This document shows positions 1 through 7,000 of a DNA stretch of 7,267 nt, piece by piece; within the stretch, counting starts at the first letter, position 1, and each line of letters opens with the position of its first letter. The notes under the pieces were generated by a model. The model had not been told where the DNA came from. It saw only the letters and a program-made list of their open reading frames with translations, and made no database searches. Source of the DNA: a bacterium (GTDB taxonomy: Bacteria > Electryoneota > Electryoneia > Electryoneales > Electryoneaceae); assembly GCA_028278125.1 (NCBI GenBank), contig JANQEY010000258.1, forward strand, positions 1 to 7,267, read 5' to 3'. The translations under genes and the position numbers were made by a program.

Positions 1-37
1 CTTTATACAGAAACAAACCTATTTTCCAACTGTGTAG

Positions 38-60
38 CCTGGGTTGGCTTGCAACCCAGG
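38..60. repeat. Perfect 9-bp stem hairpin (H1)
   Basis: The arms CCTGGGTTG (38-46) and CAACCCAGG (52-60) are exact reverse complements around the 5-base loop GCTTG. On the plus strand the stem is followed by ATTTTCC, a short T-run, so it could end a rightward transcript entering from beyond the left edge. On the minus strand it is followed by CTACACAG, with no T-run. One plus-strand reading frame that is open from the window edge stops at TAG 35-37, immediately before the stem, which fits the end of a convergent gene but is only about 11 codons of evidence. It may also be a distant relative of the two hairpins at 101-123 and 187-209. Confidence 0.6.
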
Positions 61-169
61 ATTTTCCTCGGAAAGATTGTGCAGCTCATATGAAGAACGG
101 CCCTGTCAACTCCGATGACAGGGTCTATTAAATCGTGAAAGAAAATAGATCGAATTATAACAGAAATTT

Positions 170-198
170 TTAATAGATATAGTAAACCCTGTTGTCAA
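170..198 (-). promoter_or_regulatory. Possible leftward sigma-70-type promoter overlapping hairpin H3
   Basis: On the minus strand, TTGACA (complement of 193-198) matches the -35 consensus in all six positions. It is followed after 17 bases by TATTAA (complement of 170-175), a 4/6 match to the -10 consensus. A perfect TATAAT lies a little further on (complement of 154-159) but has no -35 at suitable spacing. The -35 hexamer begins in the H3 loop and runs into the right arm (as read on the minus strand), so a protein bound to that dyad would cover it. It would drive a leftward gene beyond the window edge. AT-rich intergenic DNA often yields such matches by chance. Confidence 0.22.
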
Positions 199-209
199 AG
201 CCAACAGGG
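187..209 (-). terminator. Candidate terminator downstream of galT
   Basis: Leftward transcription leaving galT meets this hairpin about 38 bases after the stop codon. On the minus strand it reads as an 8-bp stem (CCCTGTTG/CAACAGGG, five G-C pairs) with the loop GCTTTGA, followed by TTTACTATAT. The T-run is short, so termination may be weak or Rho-assisted. It is the first strong stem-loop after the gene cluster. The same hairpin is half of the inverted pair described at 99-211, and palindromic repeats of that kind often double as terminators or transcript stabilisers. Confidence 0.4.
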
Positions 210-247
210 CCACCCATAACCTTATTGTATGTAAATAAACATCTTGT

Positions 248-1279
248 CTAATCGAGAATTATCCCTCGTAAATATTCCGCTGCCTGTTCAGGTGGCATGG
301 GATTAATAAACAACCCTGTTCCCCATTCAAAACCGGCAACATTCGTTACCCGAGGTACAATTTCCAGGTGCCAGTGCCAATCGTGGGGTAAAGTACCCCA
401 ATGGAACGGCCTGGGATCAAAACACTCAGTATTTGGAGCTGTATGCAGCATCATGTTATGAGGAGGATTCTGCAACCCGACATTCAAACGCTGCAGCACA
501 TCCTGTACAATCGCCATAAATCCCCGAAGATCATCGTCAGTTATACTCCGAAAATCATGCTGATGAAACTTCGGCAGAACACACACCTCGAACGGGAACC
601 TGCTGGCATATGGTGTGAACGCGATAAACCGTTCGTGGTTAGCCACAATCCGGTTATTATCACGGATTGTCTGTGCGATTATATCGCAGAAGAGGCAACG
701 CGACTTTGCCGCGAAATGCTGCTTGGCGGAAAGCAGTTCCAGGGAAATTGTCCGTGGTGTTACAGGTAACGCTACAATCTGGGTATGAGGATGAGATAAA
801 CTTGATCCGGCTGAAAAACCATGGTTCCTGAAAATCAGGACATAACGGAATCTTCGATCACGCATCAGATCCGTTAAACGCGACCGGTAAACCTTACCGA
901 GCTCAAATGCATGTTCCGGATCGAGGACAGCGAGGTGTTTCTCTGGATCGGGAGTTTCGATGACCACTTCGTGCGCCCCGATACCTCTCATTTTGTCGTA
1001 GATGCCCTCTCCTTCACGTTCAAGGTCACCTTCGACCGTTAACGCCGGGTATTTATTCGGCACCACCCGTATCTTCCAACCAGGCTTATTGGCCTTGGTG
1101 CCGGATTTACGGAGGGCATATATTTCCGGTGGAGTTTCGCTCTCTTTTCCTTCCAGGAAAGGATTTTCATCGTCAATACTATCAACCGGGTTTACGATAA
1201 AATCGGTTGGACGGTATGAACGATCACCTGCTATTACAATCCATCGGTTTTGGACCGGATCGAGGCGCATCTCTGACAT
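248..1279 (-). CDS. galT: Galactose-1-phosphate uridylyltransferase (HIT superfamily)
   Basis: This is a 343-residue GalT-family nucleotidyltransferase, near the usual length. In the Leloir pathway GalT converts UDP-glucose plus galactose-1-phosphate to glucose-1-phosphate plus UDP-galactose in the cytoplasm. The active-site HPHTQ motif is at residues 163-167, with His165 the expected uridylylated nucleophile, preceded by NHGFSAGSSLS. The second HIT-like half has CLFC (195-198), His279, and HWHLEIVPR (302-310). The N-terminal CPFC motif that helps hold the structural zinc in E. coli GalT (Cys52, Cys55) is replaced by NPFL (39-42), although equivalents of His115 (His103) and His164 (His163) are present. 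The ATG directly abuts the TAA of the GH57 gene, with GGGAAATTAA upstream as a weak ribosome site; a second ATG at codon 4 is an alternative. Pairing with a branching enzyme suggests a role in sugar-nucleotide supply for glucan. A related sugar-1-phosphate nucleotidyltransferase specificity is possible. Confidence 0.9.
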   Translation of the reverse strand: MSEMRLDPVQNRWIVIAGDRSYRPTDFIVNPVDSIDDENPFLEGKESETPPEIYALRKSGTKANKPGWKIRVVPNKYPALTVEGDLEREGEGIYDKMRGIGAHEVVIETPDPEKHLAVLDPEHAFELGKVYRSRLTDLMRDRRFRYVLIFRNHGFSAGSSLSHPHTQIVALPVTPRTISLELLSAKQHFAAKSRCLFCDIIAQTIRDNNRIVANHERFIAFTPYASRFPFEVCVLPKFHQHDFRSITDDDLRGFMAIVQDVLQRLNVGLQNPPHNMMLHTAPNTECFDPRPFHWGTLPHDWHWHLEIVPRVTNVAGFEWGTGLFINPMPPEQAAEYLRGIILD

Positions 1280-3013
1280 TTAATTTCCCGAGTTTATCCA
1301 GCTTGATGGATCAAGGTCCTTAAAGAGACAATCGCGTTGGCAGATATCCTGGTAACGCTCCCATTCATCAGCAGATTTTTCTTTGCCGCCGGCTACCTTC
1401 TGCAGCAGGTCGTATATAAAATCAAAATCACGATGATGTTCACGGAACCTCAATTCAGCGTAGTCACGAGCGGCAAAAGTACTAATCAGGAACTGCCAGT
1501 CGCTGGATTCCAGCAATAGTAGTTCACGTCCCAGCTGCGCTAAAATCTCACCAATCTCACCGCCTTCTTTTCCAAACTTTTCAGCGGCTTCTGTCATCCG
1601 ACGTTCAGCATCATAGATAATCGGCCAGGTCCAGCTTGTATCATCGTTATACCAGATATAGTGGAATCCACCCTCACCCCATGAACCTTCCGGCAACTCA
1701 ACAACAGGTGCTTCCGAGATACCCTCGACCAGTTCGGTTCCCTTTGAAGCGACCAGGCTCGGATCTTCGTCGATTATCCTTAGTACCTTGTCCAGCCAGC
1801 GGGGTCCTTCAAACCACCAGTGCCCAAACAATTCAGTATCAAACGGGCTCACTACCTGCCGATGATCCAGGGAAACATTTTTACTGCCCTCGAGGACGTC
1901 CTTGAGAACCGAAATAAAATGACCTGCATTTTCCTCTAGGCGTTTATCGATACCATCCAGTTGATACTCAACTTTTTCGCCCAGATCAGCCTTGGCACGG
2001 GTTACAGCCCAGTATCGGTGACCGCCGGGGAAATGTTTCTTATGGAAATCAAGATATTGCCCGTCACCGGGATAGCCCCATTCACCTGACCATACCTGGA
2101 GGCTGGTTTTTTCGTCACGGGTTAGAATTCCCACTGGGTGTTCTTCACCGGTTGTACCTGCTACCCAGTAAACACGGTGTGGTGACTTTTCGAAATCTTC
2201 ATCACGCACCCGTTCTTTCATCCCTGATGTGGCCTGTTCCCATAACTGTTTTAATCCCTCAAAACGGGTCAGGTAAACACCTAACGCCTTACCACCCTTG
2301 AGAAGATGTGTATCAACGATGAAATACTTGATGCCGTATTTTTTCAGGAAGAATTCAACACCTTTACGATCGAAACCTGGTGCGTCCTCTTCTTCCGGGC
2401 TGACCCAGTGATAACCGGGACGGTAGGCGCATTCCGGGAGCCAGATACCACTGGGATCACGTCCGAAATGTTTCCGGTAAGTTTCCACACCCACCTTTAC
2501 CTGTGCTTCAACAGCCTGGTCAGTTCCAAGGAGTGGAAGGTATCCATGGGTAGCAGCGCAGGTAATAATCTCTATCGCACCCTTGTCCTGGAGGTCTGCA
2601 AACGCGCCGATTATATCTTCATTGAGAGGACCCAGGTAGTCTTTTTCGACGCTAGCGTACCAGTCCAGCCAGAACCGTCCAATTCGTGCCATGTTGGTTT
2701 CGCCCTTTTTCTCGAAATCAACAATATCCAGTTCAGCGGCCTCCTGCTTCATCTGCAGGTATTCCTTGAACTCGGTGGCGAATGTGGGATCAGCCAGCTG
2801 TTCAGCTAAAACAGGTGTAATCCCAATTGTAACCGCAAGGTCGCGTTTTTCAGCGTGGAGTTGTGAAAACACACGCCATAAGGGGATATATGTTTCACTT
2901 GCCGCTTCGGATAACCAGACCATTCCATGTGGCCATTTGCCATGTGAAAGGACATAAGGCAGGTGCGAATGAAGCACAAATGTAAATCTACCTAAAGTAT
3001 CTTTAGTAACCAT
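1280..3013 (-). CDS. GH57 1,4-alpha-glucan branching enzyme-type protein
   Basis: This 577-residue cytoplasmic-looking protein has no signal peptide and shows the GH57 branching-enzyme (DUF1957) motif series. HSHLPY is at residues 15-20, and the WP...WLSEAASETY segment at about 27-42. ATHGYLP is at 155-161, WLPECAY at 191-197 with Glu194 the expected nucleophile, and VWSGEWGYPGDG at 307-318. DTELFGHWWFEG is at 392-403 with Asp392 the expected acid/base, WGEGGFHYIW at 445-454, and SSDWQF at 503-508 near the C-terminal helical domain. GH57 branching enzymes cleave alpha-1,4 glucan and re-attach the piece by an alpha-1,6 bond (EC 2.4.1.18). The start is supported by AAAGAG six bases upstream of ATG. 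About 68 residues separate VDTH (233-236) from the VWSGE motif, apparently longer than in compact thermophile enzymes. It lies directly upstream of galT. A GH57 amylase or 4-alpha-glucanotransferase is less likely given the WGEGG and SSDW motifs. Confidence 0.88.
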   Translation of the reverse strand: MVTKDTLGRFTFVLHSHLPYVLSHGKWPHGMVWLSEAASETYIPLWRVFSQLHAEKRDLAVTIGITPVLAEQLADPTFATEFKEYLQMKQEAAELDIVDFEKKGETNMARIGRFWLDWYASVEKDYLGPLNEDIIGAFADLQDKGAIEIITCAATHGYLPLLGTDQAVEAQVKVGVETYRKHFGRDPSGIWLPECAYRPGYHWVSPEEEDAPGFDRKGVEFFLKKYGIKYFIVDTHLLKGGKALGVYLTRFEGLKQLWEQATSGMKERVRDEDFEKSPHRVYWVAGTTGEEHPVGILTRDEKTSLQVWSGEWGYPGDGQYLDFHKKHFPGGHRYWAVTRAKADLGEKVEYQLDGIDKRLEENAGHFISVLKDVLEGSKNVSLDHRQVVSPFDTELFGHWWFEGPRWLDKVLRIIDEDPSLVASKGTELVEGISEAPVVELPEGSWGEGGFHYIWYNDDTSWTWPIIYDAERRMTEAAEKFGKEGGEIGEILAQLGRELLLLESSDWQFLISTFAARDYAELRFREHHRDFDFIYDLLQKVAGGKEKSADEWERYQDICQRDCLFKDLDPSSWINSGN

Positions 3014-3097
3014 AATTTTCTCTTTATCAAGTTAGTTAAATAGCTGATGAAAGTACTTTGAAATAAACAGATATTTATCCATGTATTAACTTTTATA

Positions 3098-3979
3098 TCA
3101 AGACTGAAAGATATCACGAACCAGCAGTGAAAGGTCAAGAGGGTGAACGGAATGAGTCAGAGCCCCAAGTGAGATTCTATCCACGCCTGTTTCAGCGACA
3201 TCCTTAATATTTTCAATAGTTATGCCACCTGATGCTTCCAGGGGACACTGACCTTCAATTAAATTCACTGCTGACCGCAAGTCCTCCAGTGAAAAGTTAT
3301 CCAAAAGAATTCTATCAGGATTATGTTTTATTGCGTTTTTTAATTCATCAAGATCACGGACTTCAACTTCTATCGGTACATCTTTCCGTTTTGAATCAGA
3401 ACTTCTCCATTTTATGGCTGCTTCAACCGCTTCTGAGGCACCTCCGGACGCATCAACATGGTTTTCCTTGATCAGGATCTCGTCATATAATCCCATCCGG
3501 TGATTTTGACCACCACCCATTCGGACAGCGTATTTTTCAGCCAATCGCCAACCGGGCATAGTTTTTCTTGTTTCGAGAACTACAGCTTTGGTGCCTTCGA
3601 TGAGTGTTGCTGCTTTCTTAGTCATCGTCGCGATACCGCTTAGATGCCCCAATCCGTTTAATGCTGTCCGTTCCGAAATAAGAATTCCTCTCAGGGAACC
3701 ATTCACATCAGCAACTACCTGTCCTTTGGAAACTTCCTGCCCATCCACTGCCCTGAAAATCCACTCAACTGGTGGATTAACTCTTTTTCCACAGGCTATT
3801 GCCCAGTCAGCTCCAGCTATAATCCCATCCTGCTTGGCGATCAACTCAGCATGTCCCCGCATACTTTCCGGGATCGTTGCCTTGCAGGTTATATCACCAG
3901 CCTCTCCCAGGTCTTCAGTCAAAGCCTCGTCAACATGACGCTCCAGCCATTCTTTGCCTACTGCCGATATAAGTGACAT
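3098..3979 (-). CDS. nadC: Nicotinate-nucleotide pyrophosphorylase (carboxylating), quinolinate phosphoribosyltransferase
   Basis: This 293-residue protein is full length for the family. It makes nicotinate mononucleotide, CO2 and pyrophosphate from quinolinate and PRPP, the step where de novo NAD synthesis joins the common pathway. Visible motifs, in order: EDLGEAGDIT (22-31) in the N-terminal domain; SERTALNGLGHLSGIAT (102-118) with Arg104; ETRKTMPG (136-143) with Arg138 and Lys139; GGGQNHRMGL (155-164) with His160 and Arg161; LIKENH (169-174) with Lys171; EVEV (204-207); LLDNF (225-229) with Asp227; EASGGI (248-253); and GVDRISLGALTHS (265-277). These match the basic substrate pocket and barrel phosphate-binding elements of NadC and favour NadC over its paralogue ModD. 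The ribosome site (TGGGAAA) is weak. nadA and nadB are not in the window. The gene starts 40 bases after the TPR gene and may share its transcript. Confidence 0.96.
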   Translation of the reverse strand: MSLISAVGKEWLERHVDEALTEDLGEAGDITCKATIPESMRGHAELIAKQDGIIAGADWAIACGKRVNPPVEWIFRAVDGQEVSKGQVVADVNGSLRGILISERTALNGLGHLSGIATMTKKAATLIEGTKAVVLETRKTMPGWRLAEKYAVRMGGGQNHRMGLYDEILIKENHVDASGGASEAVEAAIKWRSSDSKRKDVPIEVEVRDLDELKNAIKHNPDRILLDNFSLEDLRSAVNLIEGQCPLEASGGITIENIKDVAETGVDRISLGALTHSVHPLDLSLLVRDIFQS

Positions 3980-3988
3980 CTATTTCCC

Positions 3989-4009
3989 AGAATCTAAATT
4001 TTAGAATCT
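3989..4009. promoter_or_regulatory. Small dyad and direct repeat upstream of nadC
   Basis: The 40-base gap between the TPR gene and nadC contains AGAATCT twice (3989-3995 and 4003-4009) at a 14-base period. Nested within this is a 13-base dyad, TCTAAA-T-TTTAGA (3993-4005). It lies 10 to 30 bases upstream of the nadC start codon, overlapping the leader where a translation or transcription regulator could act. I do not recognise it as a known NAD regulator site, and AT-rich DNA makes short dyads easily. Confidence 0.2.
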
Positions 4010-4019
4010 TTATAACCAG

Positions 4020-7000
4020 TTAATTTTTAACTTTACCCTTCAAACGGTCTATCTGTTCCTGCGCCTTACGACCAAAAGCGCTGCCCATTCCTTCACGAGA
4101 AACTATCTGGCGATACAAATTTTCTGCTTTTTCCATCTTTCCCAGTTTTTCATAACATCCGCCGGCGTTATAAAGGGCTGTGACCATCCAGGGCATTTTG
4201 GTTGGTTTACCGAGATATTTCACTTTCATGTATTCAATAATCGCTTCTGTATATCTGCTCTGTTTTTCAAATATCTCACCTAGATAAAACTGTATAGCTG
4301 CCTCATTGTCAACGTTTGCGAAATCTATTATATCACGATACAATACTTCAGCGATTTCATATTGTTGCAATCCAATATAAAACTGCCCCATTTCCATTTT
4401 GCGCTCGAAAATGTCATCTGCATCGGGGTAATTATCAAGGTACTCAGTCGAAGTTTTTAGAGCACCCGCAAAAAAACCGGCATGTTTATAAGCCTGCACC
4501 TGGTTAAGCATCACATGAGGCCAGAGATAGTCATACTGTTCCCGGCTCAGGATTTTATTATAATACGAAATTCCTTCATGAAGCCTGTTTTTTTCAATAT
4601 TATAGTTACCGAGGACAAGATATACATTTCCAAGTATTTTATGATCTGGATACATATTTTCCAGCTCTGACAACAGCTCCAGCGCTTCTTCGAACATGTT
4701 CCTTATAATCAAATCACGGCCAAATTCATACAGGGTATAGGGACGCCACTTCGATTGTTTAAACTTATCCAGTACTGTTTCATAAGCCCTTTGTGCGTCA
4801 TCCCACCGTTTTTGTCTGGAAAACCACTTACCCTTTTCCATAAAAAATCTTGCCGTTGCATCATCGAGATCATCCCTCTCCTTGTATCTTTTCCTGATAT
4901 CAAGCGCAGCCTTGCGGGCTTTTTCAGTGGAACCGAGACGATAGAGACTGACAATTGCCAGTTGTTCGAAAGCAAATATGGTATCGGGATCTGAATGTTG
5001 CGAAATGGTTTCTAAGGAAAGTGAATATGACTCCTGGAAATGGCTTTGGTTAAAATGAAGATGCGCGAGCCGGCAACGAGCATCATTAACAATTCCCGGA
5101 TCTTTGCTGTTGTAAACCAGACAGTGAAGATGATTGATACAATTTTCAACATCTCCCTCTTTTTCGTAAATATCAGCAAGATATCTATGGGAATCTTCAG
5201 CCTTCTTGCCATCAGGATCAATTGCCAGGCAATGGTTATAATACTTTATCGCTTCCGTAAACTTGCCGAGTCCTGTTTGAATCTGACCAAACATAAATAA
5301 ACTGGATTGATCAGGATTCTTGAGGATATATAATCCAGGATTCCCTGGATCGATCCTCCTGGAATCGTCATCAATAGATTTCAGTGCTTCCTCATAGTTT
5401 TCTTTTTGAATCAGGATTTCTGTTGAAGCTTCTAAAAAATCCTTTGAAAGTGGATGATACCAGGCATCATTTTGAATGAAATTGATCAGTCCATGTTTTT
5501 TATCAACTGGATATTTACTATCTCTTAGCAGACGTTTCGCAGCTACTATCTTTTCTGGTCCATTTGAATAATTAATTACCGATTCGAGTTGATTGATCGA
5601 GTTAAGTGTATCGCCTATTTCGAGATATAAACGAGATAAGAGTAGCCTGGTTTTATTTGAAATATTTGAATCCTGAAAACCGGCCAGGATACTGCCTATA
5701 TAGCCCAGCGACATACTGTCGGCAGCAGTTGAATCCGTCGTATTTTTTCCTGTATAGCCTTTAGCAAGCTCAAACAATATGTCTGGAATATATTCTGAGT
5801 TCGGATAAGAATTTATAAACTTTAATCCTTCCAATTGTGTAAGGGCGGACTGTTCGTCATTGCTCGAATTCTGCAGTTCAAGCAATAATTTCCTGAACTC
5901 AAATAGTTCTTTTTGTTCAGGATTTGTTATGTGTTCCGTGGCGATATTGAGAAGATAGAGGATTTCACTTCCATTATTCTTAATCAGAGAATTGTAACTG
6001 TCCTTCACATCGATAGTACTATCAAGTATAGTTTCAACCATATATTTATCATTCACATAATGCCATGAACCATAATCCAGCTTCTTCCAGGCAGCCTCTG
6101 CCAGCTTAACAGCTGATTTTTCCAGGTATCCTACAGGAGTCGCGGGATTCTCTACAAGGTTCTTAAACTGTTTGATAGCCGAGTCATAATCTTTCAAGTC
6201 CTCAAGGTAGATTTCGCCGAGACGGAAATTGAGGTCCCTGTTGCTGAGTCCAAGGGTTACCTGTTCAAGAAGTGAAGCAAGCGCGGAATAAGCTTTATCA
6301 TCAAAGATTACATGATTATTTATGTAATTGATGTTTAAATCCGCCAGTTCGGATTGCGGACTGAAGGAGTATTCACTTATTAATAGATTGAATATTTCAA
6401 GGGATTTTTCATAATCACCAAGCTCAAACAGACATCTCCCAAACAGGTAAATAACCTCATCATCCCACTGAGTCTTTGAGAAATTACGTGAATATTCCCT
6501 TAAAACGGGTACACATAACTCGAGATCCACGTGATAGAGACATCGTGCTGATTTATAACTGCTCGCAGCCAGAAACTTGATATATTCTGTTGTTAATTCA
6601 TAATCCTTATATATTTGACAAGCATCATTATATCTTTTTTCGCTTTCCAGAATATTGCCCAATCTCCACAGAGCGGCCGATTTCCAGGGCGATATTTCGG
6701 AATCTATAAATTCTCTGTAAAAGGCTATTGCTGAATCAGGATTCGAGGAGTATTCGAAAACAAGCGCTGTACGGAAGAGTATTTGAGGATCAAACAGCCT
6801 GGAATATTTCCTGTATTCATCCAGTGATTTGTCATATTCACCTTTGAGGAAATAAATATCTCCCTTCCCAAGGTGGGCGATATCGAGAGTCTCAACCTCA
6901 TCGACATCTGTGATTGATTTGTCAAACAGATCAAATGCCTGGTCTATTTCACCTTTTTCCAGAAATAATTTTCCGGTTAAAGATAATATCCTGTGATAAT

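Larger units (their letters stand above)
99..211. repeat. BIME-like pair of inverted palindromes (H2 and H3)
   Basis: H2 has arms CCCTGTCA (101-108) and TGACAGGG (116-123) around a 7-base loop. H3 has arms CCCTGTTG (187-194) and CAACAGGG (202-209), also around a 7-base loop. Both stems are perfect 8-mers. The pair is inverted: H2 on the plus strand is preceded by GG and followed directly by TCTATTAA (124-131). H3 on the minus strand is also preceded by GG (210-211 complement) and followed, after 9 bases, by the same TCTATTAA (complement of 170-177). The AT-rich linker between them is 132-169. Two facing palindromes with shared tails match the layout of REP/BIME elements. Whether other copies exist in the genome cannot be seen here. 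Confidence 0.5.

Noticed and set aside
3..89. Minus-strand 28-codon frame starting ATG at 89, with the frame open further upstream without a start codon
   Set aside because: It has no ribosome site, runs through hairpin H1, and has no recognisable family or coding-like composition; palindromic repeats often create such open frames.
170..217. Minus-strand 15-codon mini-frame (ATG at 217) running through hairpin H3, considered as a leader peptide
   Set aside because: The AAGG upstream is only two bases from the ATG, the gene it would lead is unseen, and the frame simply follows the hairpin sequence.
1..247. CRISPR array or riboswitch in the left flank
   Set aside because: The hairpins are inverted rather than direct repeats with regular spacers, and they lie downstream of galT with no recognised aptamer core.
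401..769. Plus-strand open frame of 122 codons opposite galT
   Set aside because: It is antisense to conserved GalT motifs and shows no family resemblance or separate ribosome site.
2306..2809. Plus-strand open frame of 167 codons opposite the GH57 gene
   Set aside because: It lies wholly within a gene with many conserved GH57 motifs, and its translation is cysteine- and phenylalanine-rich with no family resemblance; it is an antisense shadow.
3014..3097. Promoter or terminator in the gap between nadC and the GH57 gene
   Set aside because: TATAAA just after nadC has no acceptable -35, other hexamers match three positions or fewer, and there is no GC-rich stem followed by a T-run.
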